Positions 55,088 to 64,000 of a stretch of 64,000 nt of DNA are shown here, in pieces; position 1 is the stretch's first letter, and each line of letters opens with the position of its first letter. Source of the DNA: Gemmatimonadota bacterium. Its GTDB lineage: Bacteria > Gemmatimonadota > Gemmatimonadetes > Gemmatimonadales > GWC2-71-9. The stretch lies in NCBI GenBank assembly GCA_003222155.1, contig QHUU01000061.1, positions 1-64,000 on the forward strand. The letters are read 5' to 3'. Below the pieces are notes generated by a model that saw only the letters and a program-made list of their open reading frames with translations, was not told the DNA's origin and ran no database searches. The position numbers and the translations under genes were made by a program.

Positions 55088-57166
55088 CTACTTCACGAGC
55101 TCGATGACCGCCGGTTGCCCGACGAATTCCTGCTTCACGACGCGGTGGGGCGAGTCGACAGTCACGTACAGCACCAGCGGCACCCTCGGCCCGGTGACGT
55201 CGACCCGGTACGCCTGAAACGTGCCGGCGGGTACCACCACCGTTTCCGGCTGCCCCACCCTGAACGTGAGGACCTTCGTCGCGACCTCGCTGGGCGTGAA
55301 CACCGCGAGTCGGACCGTCTGGCCCGGGGCGAGCACCAGCGACGATCCAACGAGCGGCGCGACGTTCTCGTCCACGATCCCCGGAGGCACCGCCGTGTCC
55401 ACCGGAACTTGTTGCACGCTCCCGTCGGGCTGCGGCACCAAGTTGTTGCCTTTCACGCGCCCGCCAGCGTAGACCAGGTGGGCTTCCACCTTCGTCCCCT
55501 GGCGAATCATGACCTGGTCGAGCCGGCGCGCAGCGGCATCCGCCGCGGAAAACACCACCGTGGTCCGCTGGTCGAACATTCCGTTCCCCGCGCCTGCGTG
55601 CTCGGAGTACACCACCGAGTCGCCCACGTGGGTGATGTCCGCGACCGCGAACCCGCGCGCCGTCCCCTGGACAACCACCTGCGAGCTCTCGGTGCGGGAC
55701 TCGAGCTGACGCGGGTCGAGCGTGACGGTCGCCACCAGAGGATTGAGATCGCCGGGCGTGAGCGTCTTGCCGTCGACGTCCACGATGCGGACGGGACCGA
55801 TGGCCCTGAGCCGGTCGTACAGCCTGGCGCCGTCGCCCACGACCACTACGGTCAGAGCGCTGCGGCGAAACAGCCGCGCCGCAGCGGCCCGCGCCTGGAG
55901 CGCCGTGACGGCACTGAGGCGCTCGCGATACAGGCGCAGGTAGTCGTCCCCCAACCCGAGGAGCTTCGCGTTCGCCACCTGGCTCGCGATCTGGCTCGGC
56001 GTCTCGATGGTGAGAGGAAACGAGCCCACGAGAAAGCCCTTCGCCGCCGTGAGTTCCGAATCGGGAACCACGTCCGTCCGTATCCGGTCGATTTGATGCA
56101 GCAGCTCGACCAGCGCGCTGTCCGCCACGTCGGTGCGCACCTCGGCGGTCGCCTGCCAGTAGCCCAGGCCGCGGTGCCGGCGGAGCGCCGCGTACGCGCC
56201 GTACGTCCAGCTCTTCTGCTCGCGCAGGATGAGGAACAGCCGGGAGTCGGCGCCGCCCCCGAGCACCTGCGAAGCGACACGCCCGGGATAATAGATCGGG
56301 TCGGTGGGCAGGATGGTGGGGTTGCCGGCCACGATGTTCGCCTGTGCCGAGCCCTGCCGGTGCACCAGCAGGATCTCCGGCGCGAGGCGCGTGACGGGGG
56401 CGGGCAGGGCGGGGCCGGATGGCGGTGCGCCGCGCCAGCCCGCGAACGCTTTGGCCACGAGGTCCCGCACCTCGGCGTCGGCGACGTCGCCGGCGACCAC
56501 GAGGAGGGCGCCCGCCGGCCGCAGCCGCTCGTGCGCGAACTGCGTGACGTCTTCCACCGTGACGGCGCGGTAGCTGTCGCGCGTGGCGCTGCGCCCGTAC
56601 GGATTGCGACCGTAGATCTCGCTCGCGAAGAAGCGCTGCGCCACCGCACCGGGCTGCGACAGCTGGAGCGCGAGCGCCGATAGTGAGCGCGTACGGGCCA
56701 GGTCGAGCTCGCCCGTCGGGAACGTCGAGTGCAGCGTCACGTCCCCCAGCAGGTCGAACACGAGCTCGAGCTGGTCGCTCAGGGCGTCGGCCGAGATCGT
56801 GAGAAAATCCTCCGCCGAGCTCGCCGACAGGCGCCCGCCCACGCCTTCGATGGTCGAGGCGATCTGCTCCGCCGTGCGCGTCTCGGTCCCCTTGGAGAGG
56901 AGCTCGGCCGTGAGCTCGGAGAGTCCTTCCTTGCCGGCCGGGTCGTAGATGGCCCCCGCCCGGAACGAGAGGCTCACGGAAACGACGGGCTGCTCGTGGT
57001 GCTCGATCACGACGACGGCGAGCCCGTTGGGAAGCATGGCCTCCTTGAACGGTGGAAAGCGAACCGGCGCGAGCCGGGTGGGCTTGGGAGGGGTCGTGGG
57101 AAGGCCCTGCGCGGACAGCCCGAGGGCCGGCACGATGGCGAGGACCGCGAGTGCCGCCCGCCTCAC
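55088..57166 (-). CDS. M16 peptidase-like protein without zinc motif, fused to a DUF3108-like domain
   Basis: This 692-residue exported protein has a signal peptide (residues 1-19). The M16 fold covers residues 35-450 (PNGLAVVVIEHHEQPVVSVS), but where active members have HxxEH it reads GLSELTAELL, so it cannot bind zinc there; the Arg/Tyr region near SRLFLILREQKSWTYG is kept. Such inactive subunits pair with an active M16 partner, here the gene just upstream, which it overlaps by four bases. The C-terminal 200 residues (RLDQVMIRQGTKVEAHLVYA, VVVPAGTFQAYRVDVTGP) resemble the DUF3108-like protein encoded at 58569. Confidence 0.9.
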   Translation of the reverse strand: MRRAALAVLAIVPALGLSAQGLPTTPPKPTRLAPVRFPPFKEAMLPNGLAVVVIEHHEQPVVSVSLSFRAGAIYDPAGKEGLSELTAELLSKGTETRTAEQIASTIEGVGGRLSASSAEDFLTISADALSDQLELVFDLLGDVTLHSTFPTGELDLARTRSLSALALQLSQPGAVAQRFFASEIYGRNPYGRSATRDSYRAVTVEDVTQFAHERLRPAGALLVVAGDVADAEVRDLVAKAFAGWRGAPPSGPALPAPVTRLAPEILLVHRQGSAQANIVAGNPTILPTDPIYYPGRVASQVLGGGADSRLFLILREQKSWTYGAYAALRRHRGLGYWQATAEVRTDVADSALVELLHQIDRIRTDVVPDSELTAAKGFLVGSFPLTIETPSQIASQVANAKLLGLGDDYLRLYRERLSAVTALQARAAAARLFRRSALTVVVVGDGARLYDRLRAIGPVRIVDVDGKTLTPGDLNPLVATVTLDPRQLESRTESSQVVVQGTARGFAVADITHVGDSVVYSEHAGAGNGMFDQRTTVVFSAADAAARRLDQVMIRQGTKVEAHLVYAGGRVKGNNLVPQPDGSVQQVPVDTAVPPGIVDENVAPLVGSSLVLAPGQTVRLAVFTPSEVATKVLTFRVGQPETVVVPAGTFQAYRVDVTGPRVPLVLYVTVDSPHRVVKQEFVGQPAVIELVK

Positions 57167-58527
57167 TGCGCCGCCCCGCCCGCGGCGGGCTTCACGATGA
57201 TCACGAGGGCGTTCGCGGGGTCCAGATACTTGCCCGCCACGCGCCGGATGTCATCGGCGGTGACCGCCAGGAAGCGGTCAAGGTCGCCGTTGATCTCGGC
57301 CAGGGACGCGTGGAACATGTCGTAATGCTGCAGCTCCTCCGCCTTGCCGAGGGTCGTCTCGCGCCCGCGAATGAAGCCCGCGCGGAACGTGTTCTTCGCC
57401 TTCGTGAGCTCGTCGCCGGTGACGCCGGTCGCCCGTAGGCTGTCGAGCTGCGCCGAGACCAGCGTATCGAGCTTGAGAGGATCGACGCCCTGGTTGGCAA
57501 TGGCCAGCGCCAGGAGCACGCCGGGCCCGCGCCGCGAATCGAACGGGTTCATCGCCACCTGCGTGCCGAGCGCCGCCTTCTCCCGCCGCACGACCGTCAC
57601 GTTGAGCCGCGAGCTCTCGCCCTCTCCCAGGATCACGTTAAGCAGCTCGAGCGCCGGCGTGTCCGGATCGGCGTGCGGCGGCACGCGGTAGATGCGCATC
57701 ACCGCCGGGAGATTGGCGTGCGCGTCCGTGAGCTCGCGCCGCGCGGGGCCCGGCCCGAGCCGGCCGGCGCAGCTCACGGGGGGCGGGTCCGGGTGCCGGG
57801 GTATCTCGCTGAAGTACTGGTTCACGAACCGGCGCAGCTCGAGCGGCCGGAAGTCGCCGACCACGACCAGCGTGGCGTTGTTCGGGGCGTAATACGTGTC
57901 GAAGAACGCCTGGACGTCGGACAGCTGCGCGGCGTTCAGGTCGTCGATCGATCCGATGACGGTGTGGGCGTAGGCGAAGCACGTGGCGCTGTCGAACGGC
58001 CACGTCATGCCGTCGATGAACGCCGGCGCATACGGCTGGTTGTCGACCCGCAGCCGACGCTCTTCCTTCACGGTCTCCCGCTGGTTGTGGAAGTTCTCGT
58101 CCGTGATGGCGAGCGAGCGCATGCGGTCCGCCTCGAGCCAGAGCGCGAGGTTCAAGCGGTTCGAGGGAATCGTCTCGTAGTAGTTGGTACGGTCTTCCGC
58201 CGTGCTGCCGTTCTCCGAGCCGCCGGCGCGCGAAATCAGCTGGAAGTGCTCGCCCTTCTTCACGTGAGCGGAGCCTTCGAACATCATGTGCTCGAACAGG
58301 TGCGCGAAGCCGGAGCGACCGGGACGCTCGTTGCGCGAGCCGGTGTTGTACCACACGTCCACCGACACGATCGGCGCCGAATGATCTTCGGAGTACAGGA
58401 CGTGCAGGCCGTTGGGCAGCGTGAACGCCTCGTAGGAGATGCGGCCGGCCTGGGCCGCCAGCGCGGGAGCGAGCCACAGCAGCAATCCGCCCAGCACGCC
58501 CACACCACGCACACGGCCGCTACGCAT
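57163..58527 (-). CDS. M16 family zinc peptidase, active subunit
   Basis: This 454-residue exported peptidase has a signal peptide (GVLGGLLLWLAPALAAQAG). The inverted zinc motif is His76-Leu-Phe-Glu79-His80 in GFAHLFEHMMF, and the distal ligand is a Glu in RETVKEERRLRVD. The start ATG at 58527 is supported by GGGAGGT eight bases upstream; an upstream in-frame start at 58572 would overlap the preceding gene and spoil the signal peptide. With the zinc-less partner downstream it should form a heterodimeric chamber that degrades peptides in the periplasm. Confidence 0.94.
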   Translation of the reverse strand: MRSGRVRGVGVLGGLLLWLAPALAAQAGRISYEAFTLPNGLHVLYSEDHSAPIVSVDVWYNTGSRNERPGRSGFAHLFEHMMFEGSAHVKKGEHFQLISRAGGSENGSTAEDRTNYYETIPSNRLNLALWLEADRMRSLAITDENFHNQRETVKEERRLRVDNQPYAPAFIDGMTWPFDSATCFAYAHTVIGSIDDLNAAQLSDVQAFFDTYYAPNNATLVVVGDFRPLELRRFVNQYFSEIPRHPDPPPVSCAGRLGPGPARRELTDAHANLPAVMRIYRVPPHADPDTPALELLNVILGEGESSRLNVTVVRREKAALGTQVAMNPFDSRRGPGVLLALAIANQGVDPLKLDTLVSAQLDSLRATGVTGDELTKAKNTFRAGFIRGRETTLGKAEELQHYDMFHASLAEINGDLDRFLAVTADDIRRVAGKYLDPANALVIIVKPAAGGAAQ

Positions 58528-58568
58528 CGATCGCGACCTCCCTTGCAGGACGGAAACCGTGAACCCGG

Positions 58569-59318
58569 TCACTCAGGGGTGGGAACCACCGGCCCCGAGT
58601 GCACCAGCTCGAACGCGAACACCCCATCCAGCGTCTCGCCCTTCACCACGCGCCGCGGCGCGGTCCGGGTCGCGAAGATCCGGAAGTTGCCGCTCTTGAG
58701 CGGCTGGACGTCGAACCGCCCCGCCGGGACCCGGATGGTGGTGGGCGATTCGGCCACGAAGCTCAGGGTCGTGAGCGAATCGGCGAACTCCTTGTACGCC
58801 GGGACGCCGAGCGAATCACCCGGCGCGACGTTGGTCACCGCACCGGCGATGAAGACGTAGTCTGCGAGCACCGTGCCCGGCGCGAACGGCCGGGTCACGG
58901 GGATGATCTTCACCTCGCCGCTCTTCGTGCCCACGCGGCGCCGTCCGGAGATCTCACCGTGCTTCACCTCGAGATCGTGCTCCACCATCACGGTGTCGCT
59001 CGTGGGCGAGAACAGGTCGATGTGGTGAAACGTGGAGATCGGCAGGCCCGTGAGCCGGTCGAGCACCACGCGCAGCCGCTCCTCCTCGACGGGCCGGAAT
59101 TCCGAGCGCGCGGTGTACACCAGCTGCTGGGTCGTCTCGAGCGGCCGGATCTCGAACTGCCACACGGCCCAGCCGCGCTCCTGGCCGCGGAAGTGGAACA
59201 CGAAGGAGTCCCGCGTCGCCGGGACGGCGGCGAGATCGAAGCGAAGGGACTGGGAAGCGGTGCCCTGAGCGGCGGCGGCCCCCGGACTAGCGAGCAGCAG
59301 GAAACAAAGCCAGCGCAT
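58569..59318 (-). CDS. DUF3108-like exported protein
   Basis: This 249-residue protein has a signal peptide (CFLLLASPGAAAAQG) and a beta-rich DUF3108-like fold. The typical C-terminal strand order is TTIRVPAGRFDVQPLKSGNF followed by RIFATRTAPRRVVKGE. The same pattern occurs at the end of the inactive M16 protein two genes downstream, so the two domains are probably related. The function is unknown; a periplasmic lipid-binding-like barrel is a guess. Its first 32 bases overlap the end of the upstream amidohydrolase gene. Confidence 0.8.
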   Translation of the reverse strand: MRWLCFLLLASPGAAAAQGTASQSLRFDLAAVPATRDSFVFHFRGQERGWAVWQFEIRPLETTQQLVYTARSEFRPVEEERLRVVLDRLTGLPISTFHHIDLFSPTSDTVMVEHDLEVKHGEISGRRRVGTKSGEVKIIPVTRPFAPGTVLADYVFIAGAVTNVAPGDSLGVPAYKEFADSLTTLSFVAESPTTIRVPAGRFDVQPLKSGNFRIFATRTAPRRVVKGETLDGVFAFELVHSGPVVPTPE

Positions 59319-60144
59319 TAGTTTCGAGAATGGCCTTCTTGTGCGGGTCGCTCAGGGGCAGCGCGAGAAACTGATCGATGTTCACGCGCATGTCCTTCAC
59401 CCCCGGGCTCGGCCAGTCCGTGCCCCACACGACCCGGTCGGCGAGCTCCGAGAGACGCGGAAAGTACTCCAACAGGCGCGCAGGCGGAATCCCGGACACG
59501 TCGAGCCACACGCGCGGGTGACGCCGCAGCACGAAGAACGCTTCTTCCATATACAGCGGGCGGCCGCCGTGGGCCATCACGATCGTGAGATCGGGAAAGT
59601 CGATCGCGACGTCGTCCAGCTCGAGCGGGTTGCCGTACTTGGAGCGCGCGCCCGGGAAGATGCTCGTGCCGGTGTGGACCATCACGGGCAGGCCGCGCTC
59701 TTCGCAGCGCCGATAGATCTCCCCCAGCGCTGTCAGGCCATCGGTGTAGGCGTTCGCGGGGAACCGCTGATGCGGCGGATGGACCTTCACGAGCCGGATC
59801 CCCAGGTCCACGAGGCGGTCCACGTCGCCCGCGGCATCCCGCGTGAAGCGCGGGTGCACGCCTCCGTATGGGAGCAGCCGCTCGGGATTGGCCGCGGCGT
59901 ACTTGGCGGAAAAGACGTTCGCCGCATCGGTGAAGCCCATCACGTCGGGCGAGGGGTAGTTGACGAGCCCCGCGCGCCACACGCCGGTACGGTCCATCTC
60001 GTCGAGCAGCGCCCGGGGATCCTCCATGACTTGGATCATGTGGTCGCGATCCACGTCCTTACCGCGCCACATGACCGCGAGCGCCGCGGGCTTGAGCTCG
60101 CGCCACGGCTGAACATGAATGTGGACGTCGGTGATCCGGGTCAG
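59287..60144 (-). CDS. TIM-barrel amidohydrolase (amidohydrolase_2 family) with a CTG start
   Basis: This metal-dependent hydrolase/decarboxylase of the ACMSD-like family has 285 residues. The N-terminal metal motif reads ITDVHIHVQPWRELKPAALA, then later VHPPHQRFP, MVHTGTSIFPGARSKYG, IVMAHGGRPLYMEEA and VVWGTDWPSPGVKD (catalytic Asp). The first ATG/GTG/TTG in frame (60072) lies after the metal HxH motif, so the start must be upstream. A CTG at 60144 overlaps the stop of the dehydrogenase gene as C-TGA, with GGAG close before it. Context suggests a step in aromatic or acyl-CoA catabolism. Confidence 0.85.
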   Translation of the reverse strand: MTRITDVHIHVQPWRELKPAALAVMWRGKDVDRDHMIQVMEDPRALLDEMDRTGVWRAGLVNYPSPDVMGFTDAANVFSAKYAAANPERLLPYGGVHPRFTRDAAGDVDRLVDLGIRLVKVHPPHQRFPANAYTDGLTALGEIYRRCEERGLPVMVHTGTSIFPGARSKYGNPLELDDVAIDFPDLTIVMAHGGRPLYMEEAFFVLRRHPRVWLDVSGIPPARLLEYFPRLSELADRVVWGTDWPSPGVKDMRVNIDQFLALPLSDPHKKAILETNALALFPAAR

Positions 60145-60998
60145 TCGCTCCAGCGGTAGAACCCCTTTCCCGTCTTCTTCCCCAACTCCCCCTTCGCCAC
60201 CTTGTCGCGCAAGATCGCGGGCGGCTCGAACTGCGGGTCCTCGAGCGTCCGGTGCAGGTATTCGGCGATGGCCAGGCGGACGTCTAGGCCGACGAGGTCG
60301 GTGAGCTTGAGCGGTCCCATCGGATGGTTGTAGCCGAGCTCCATGGCCTTGTCGATGTCTTCGACCGAGGCCACATCCTGCTCGAGCATGCGCATCGCCT
60401 CGAGGCCCAGCGCGACTCCCAGCCGGCTGGACACGAACCCGGGCGAATCGTTCACGACGATCGGCTCCTTCCCGAGCACCCGCGCGAACGCGACCGCACG
60501 CTCCACCGTCGCCGCGGCAGCACGCGGGTGCCGCACGATCTCCACCAGCTTCATCGCGTGGACCGGATTGAAGAAATGCAGCCCCACCACCCGACCCGGG
60601 TCACGTGCGGCGCCGGCGACGACCGCGACCGACAGCGACGACGTGTTGGTGGTGAGCAGCGCCCCCGCCGGAGCCGCCCGTTCAAGCTCCGCGAAGAGCC
60701 GTTGCTTCACCGCGAGATCCTCGACCACGGCCTCGATCACGACCTCTGCGTCGCGCACCGCTGCGGAGAGCTCCGGCGCCGCCCGCAGTCGCGCGGCGAC
60801 GGCGCTCAGGTCGGCCTGACTCAGTTTGCCACGCTGCACGCCACCCTGGAGCAGGTCCCCGATCTTCCGGATGGCCACGGGGATCGCCTCGGCGCGGCTG
60901 TCCGTGAGTCTGACCTCGAAGCCGGCGAGCGCCACGGCGTAGGCGATGCCGTGCCCCATCGTCCCCGCGCCCACGACCGCGACCGGTCCGGCGCTCAT
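60141..60998 (-). CDS. 3-hydroxyacyl-CoA dehydrogenase
   Basis: This 285-residue NAD-dependent dehydrogenase of the Hbd/PaaH type oxidises 3-hydroxyacyl-CoA to 3-oxoacyl-CoA. The NAD-binding motif is VAVVGAGTMGHGIAYAVALA. The catalytic region is LHFFNPVHAMKLVEIV (catalytic His in NPVHAMK) with Glu downstream, and the C-terminal domain has NDSPGFVSSRLGVALGLEAM and HPMGPLKLTDLVGLDV. It overlaps the upstream glycerophosphodiesterase gene by four bases. Together with the thiolase, hydratase and diiron oxygenase upstream it fits a phenylacetate-type pathway (PaaH role). Confidence 0.92.
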   Translation of the reverse strand: MSAGPVAVVGAGTMGHGIAYAVALAGFEVRLTDSRAEAIPVAIRKIGDLLQGGVQRGKLSQADLSAVAARLRAAPELSAAVRDAEVVIEAVVEDLAVKQRLFAELERAAPAGALLTTNTSSLSVAVVAGAARDPGRVVGLHFFNPVHAMKLVEIVRHPRAAAATVERAVAFARVLGKEPIVVNDSPGFVSSRLGVALGLEAMRMLEQDVASVEDIDKAMELGYNHPMGPLKLTDLVGLDVRLAIAEYLHRTLEDPQFEPPAILRDKVAKGELGKKTGKGFYRWSD

Positions 60999-61699
60999 GC
61001 CGCCGCCGCGTCCACCGTGCGGCGTCCCTCCTCCGGTCGATTGGTGCAGATCCCGTCCACCCCGATCTCGACGAGCTGCCGCATCTCGGCGACGTCATCG
61101 ACGGTCCAGACAATGAGCTGCATGCCCGCGTCGTGCAAGGCGTCCACCAGCGAACGATCGACGAGCGTATGCTCCTGCCAGAGGATCGTCGCACCGGCGT
61201 CGCGGAGCAGGGCAAGCGGTCTGACCGGGTATGATCCACTCAGCACCCCGCGACGCAAGGACGGGCACAGGGTGCCGAGCCGCAGGACCACCCGGTGGTC
61301 GAAGGCGTGCACCGCGTAGCCCGGTCGGTTCGGGCCGTTGCGCAGCACGCCGAGCAGGGTCTCGTCGAACTGCGGTGGCAGCGATTTCACTTCGACGAAC
61401 ACCTGCAGCACGGGGCCGAGCAGGCCGAGCACGTCGCCGAGGGTCGGCACCGGCTCCCCGTTCGCGAGCCGCAACGCCGTGAGCTGTTTTCCGGTCATGC
61501 GGGCGATGCGCTGACCGGCGATCGCCTCGTCGTGATGCACGACGATGACGCCGTCGGCCGTGGCGTGCACGTCCAGCTCCACCGCGTCGGCCCCCAGCGC
61601 CGCCGCGGCGCGGAACGCGGCGAGCGAGTTCTCCAATTCGCGACCCGACGCGCCGCGGTGCGCGATGACCAACGCCCCGGGGGGGCGAGGGGGGCTCAC
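60995..61699 (-). CDS. glycerophosphodiester phosphodiesterase
   Basis: This 234-residue GDPD TIM-barrel enzyme hydrolyses deacylated phospholipids to glycerol-3-phosphate and an alcohol. Motifs seen are VIAHRGASGRELENSLAAF (catalytic His and Arg), VELDVHATADGVIVVHHD (metal-binding Glu, Asp and second His) and VFVEVKSLPP. The C-terminal QLIVWTVDDVAEMRQLVEIG is typical. No signal peptide, so it is cytoplasmic. GTG start at 61699 overlapping the upstream stop. It sits in the middle of an acyl-CoA operon for no obvious reason. Confidence 0.92.
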   Translation of the reverse strand: MSPPRPPGALVIAHRGASGRELENSLAAFRAAAALGADAVELDVHATADGVIVVHHDEAIAGQRIARMTGKQLTALRLANGEPVPTLGDVLGLLGPVLQVFVEVKSLPPQFDETLLGVLRNGPNRPGYAVHAFDHRVVLRLGTLCPSLRRGVLSGSYPVRPLALLRDAGATILWQEHTLVDRSLVDALHDAGMQLIVWTVDDVAEMRQLVEIGVDGICTNRPEEGRRTVDAAAA

Positions 61700-62820
61700 T
61701 TGAGCAGGCTGTCCGCCTTCTTGGGCTCGATCCAGCCGGGCTCCTTTTCGATGTCGTGCACGATCTGGTAGTGCTCGGGCTGCGGCAGCACCGTCTTCAG
61801 GTACGCCTGGTACTTCGCCGCATCGTCGATCGGCTCGCCGTCCACCGTGTACTGCTGGTGGGCGTACACGCCGATCTTGCGGTTGAACTTCGTGTCGGGC
61901 ACACGCAGCCAGCGCTCGCGGTCGGGGATGAACATGTTGAGCCGCTCAACCAATTTTGTGATCTCTTGGCGGTACAAGTCCCGGCTGTACTCGTTGAGCT
62001 TGGCCTTGTCCGGCTCGCCCTGGTTGTCGCGCTCGTCGTAGCGGCCCTTCAAGCCCCACACGTAGGCCCAGTGGGCGGACGACGAATTATCGGTGCCGAA
62101 CAAGTCGAACGCCGTGGGGATCCACTTATAGAAGAACCGCTGCATCACGTCGGGCGGCATCACGCCGGCTTTGACGATGCGGATCAAGCCGTTGTTGCCC
62201 GTGCCCAAGTGGAACGACTCTTCCTTCAGCATCGGATTCATGGAGCGCGACAGCGGATCGAACGCCGAGGTGGAGAGCATCGTGAGCTGGAACTTGCCGT
62301 CTCGGTCGATGAACTGCGTGTAGGTGAAGAAGTCGAGCCAGTTGTCCACCAGCTCGTTGAACGATCCCAGCAGCCGCTCGCCTTCGTCGGCGCGCCGCTC
62401 CAGCAGCTTGGCCGCCTCGCGCTTCCCTTCGTCGCCGAAGTGGCTGCACAGGAGATACGACATCTGCCAGCCGTGCCGCATCTCCTCGGTCATCACCCGC
62501 ATCAGCGCCAGCAGATCGTAGTCCGACGGGGCGTGGGTGAGCAGATTGCGCTGCTGCTCCACCGAAGCGAACTCCGTGTCGCCCTGATACACGATCAGGT
62601 TCAGGAGCGCGTCGCGGATGCGCTGGTCGGGGATGTGCATCACGGTGGGCCACTTGCGCTGGCCTTTATAGTGCCCGAATTCGATGTGGGGCACGTCCTG
62701 CTCCCCGAACTTCGCCTCGAACTTGAAGCTGCGCAGGTCGCCCTGGGGCAGACCGATGCCGTCCTGCCAGTAGCGGAAATAGTCGATCCACTCGTCGAAG
62801 TTGTTCAGCTTGCGTACCAT
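61696..62820 (-). CDS. PaaA/BoxB-like ferritin-fold diiron oxygenase
   Basis: This 374-residue protein of the phenylacetic-acid catabolic (PaaA/PaaC/BoxB-like) family has a ferritin-type four-helix core with two ExxH motifs: Glu113-His116 in TEEMRHGWQM and Glu201-His204 in KEESFHLGTG. Additional carboxylates come from GDTEFASVEQQ (Glu83 or Glu88) and FNELVDNW (Glu156). In known members the diiron centre epoxidises the aromatic ring of phenylacetyl- or benzoyl-CoA. Its length lies between PaaA (about 310) and BoxB (about 475). The electron-transfer and other oxygenase subunits are not in the window. The ATG overlaps the hydratase stop by one base. Confidence 0.88.
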   Translation of the reverse strand: MVRKLNNFDEWIDYFRYWQDGIGLPQGDLRSFKFEAKFGEQDVPHIEFGHYKGQRKWPTVMHIPDQRIRDALLNLIVYQGDTEFASVEQQRNLLTHAPSDYDLLALMRVMTEEMRHGWQMSYLLCSHFGDEGKREAAKLLERRADEGERLLGSFNELVDNWLDFFTYTQFIDRDGKFQLTMLSTSAFDPLSRSMNPMLKEESFHLGTGNNGLIRIVKAGVMPPDVMQRFFYKWIPTAFDLFGTDNSSSAHWAYVWGLKGRYDERDNQGEPDKAKLNEYSRDLYRQEITKLVERLNMFIPDRERWLRVPDTKFNRKIGVYAHQQYTVDGEPIDDAAKYQAYLKTVLPQPEHYQIVHDIEKEPGWIEPKKADSLLK

Positions 62821-63586
62821 CAGTCGCTCCTCTTCGCGATTGACGCCCCGCCCGCGATGCGCGCGCGCACGTCGGGGGTGGCGAATAGTTCGTTCTGTTG
62901 CGTGATCTCGAGGTCGAGCACCGCTTCCAGGGCCCCCCCGCCCGCCTCGCTCCGGTACAGCGCCGCCTTGGCCCGGCGCACCGCACTCGGGGGCTGGGCC
63001 GCCCAGGCGGCAGCGAGCGCGCGGGCGTCGGACGCGAGCCGGGCGTGGGGCACCACGCGGTCGAACAGGCCCAGGTCGAGCGCCTCGGCGGCGGGCACCA
63101 TGCGCGCGCTCCACACCAGCTCGAGCGCCTTGGACGTGCCCACCAGACGGGGCAGGAAGAACGTCCCGCCCCAGTCGGGCACCAGCCCGAGCTTGTGGAA
63201 CACCTGCCCGATCGACGCCTGGTCCGACGCGATGCGGTAGTCGCACGCGAGGGCCAGATTGGCGCCCCCGCCCGCGGCGGCGCCGTTCACGACGGCGAGC
63301 ACGGGCTGCGGCGCGCGGCGCAGGGCGAGCGCCACGTCCTTGCCGGCGGCGACCAGCGCCGGCCCGTCCGACCCGAGCACGCCCAGATCGGCCCCGGCGC
63401 AGAACGCGCGTCCCGCGCCCGTCATCGCGATGACGCGTACGCCGTCGCTGCCGCTCAAGAGGCGCAGGGCCTCCAGCAGCTCGTCGCACATGGCGCGGTC
63501 GAACGCGTTCAGCTTCTCCGGACGGTTGAGCGTGACGCTCCCGATCCCAGCCGCGATCTCCACCAGCACGCGCTCGTATGCCGCCA

Positions 63587-63587
<1 letters not shown>
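62820..63587 (-). CDS. enoyl-CoA hydratase/isomerase, PaaG-like
   Basis: This 255-residue crotonase-fold protein has oxyanion segments GAGRAFCAGADLGVLG and VNGAAAGGGANLALACDYRI, and the PaaG-like IGQVFHKLGLVPDWGGTFFL region, where the Asp of PDWGG corresponds to the isomerase catalytic residue. PaaG isomerises the ring-epoxide of phenylacetyl-CoA to an oxepin. Position next to the diiron oxygenase supports that role. The ATG at 63587 overlaps the thiolase TAA by one base. Confidence 0.9.

Positions 63588-64000
<413 letters not shown>

Overview
The window is a GC-rich, densely packed bacterial chromosome segment. It has about 58 protein genes, many overlapping by 1-4 bases (ATGA, GTGA or TGATG junctions). 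No rRNA or tRNA gene, CRISPR array, transposase or prophage is visible, and no gap exceeds about 250 bases. The cell is diderm (TolC/RND efflux, many lipoproteins, secreted M16, S8 and S9 peptidases) and heterotrophic. Gene content and style fit an uncultured Gemmatimonadota or a related soil phylum; this is an inference, since there is no rRNA gene to anchor it.

Layout. 1-4320: pantothenate genes (panB end, a Tat-signal DUF711 protein, panC), a YqeK-like HD phosphatase, a LytR_C lipoprotein and rlmN facing them. 4399-12532: PTS-IIA-like protein, aspS, phoH, PgpH-like c-di-AMP phosphodiesterase, ybeY and two CNNM/CorC proteins. 12561-23555: acyl-CoA cluster with MeaB chaperone, B12-dependent mutase in two subunits split by a bacterial eRF1-like gene, acyl-CoA carboxyltransferase, tripeptidyl-peptidase II-like lipoprotein, AtuA plus its small partner, and an enoyl-CoA hydratase. 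The mutase carries Phe50 and Gln168 where methylmalonyl-CoA mutases carry Tyr and Arg, so isobutyryl-CoA is the likelier substrate.

23559-25626: FMN reductase divergent from a radical SAM enzyme whose apparent stop is a TGA inside Cys-Sec-Ala-Glu-Pro followed by a bacterial-type SECIS hairpin; the gene reads through to 25626 as a selenoprotein. 25678-32937: TolC, membrane-fusion protein and RND pump, then a convergent two-component system. 33030-37780: bacilliredoxin-like protein, an unrecognised pair (VWA lipoprotein plus polytopic membrane protein) with its own promoter and a CRP-like palindrome, GroES-like protein, zinc ribbon and short RecQ.

37905-45921: six overlapping or nearly abutting genes, sga-mclA-mtkA-mtkB-hprA-ppc, which form the C2/C4 half of the methylotrophic serine cycle. 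They turn glyoxylate, serine and PEP into malyl-CoA and back to glyoxylate plus acetyl-CoA. 46019-52393: acyl-CoA dehydrogenase, prolyl oligopeptidase, RNase G, L21, L27 and a four-helix-bundle (S23-like) protein. 52429-64000, all on the minus strand: reading with transcription, thiolase, enoyl-CoA hydratase, diiron ring-epoxidase-like protein, glycerophosphodiesterase, 3-hydroxyacyl-CoA dehydrogenase and a TIM-barrel amidohydrolase (an aromatic-CoA/beta-oxidation set), then a DUF3108-like protein, an active/inactive M16 peptidase pair and an active/degenerate amidohydrolase pair.

Two features recur. First, short G-rich tandem units (7, 9 and 10 bp) lie between genes as large hairpins and also inside coding sequence (ybeY, meaB, thiolase). 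Second, two genes (LytR_C and the amidohydrolase at 59287-60144) have no ATG, GTG or TTG that would include their conserved N-terminus, and both have a CTG overlapping the upstream stop as C-TGA.
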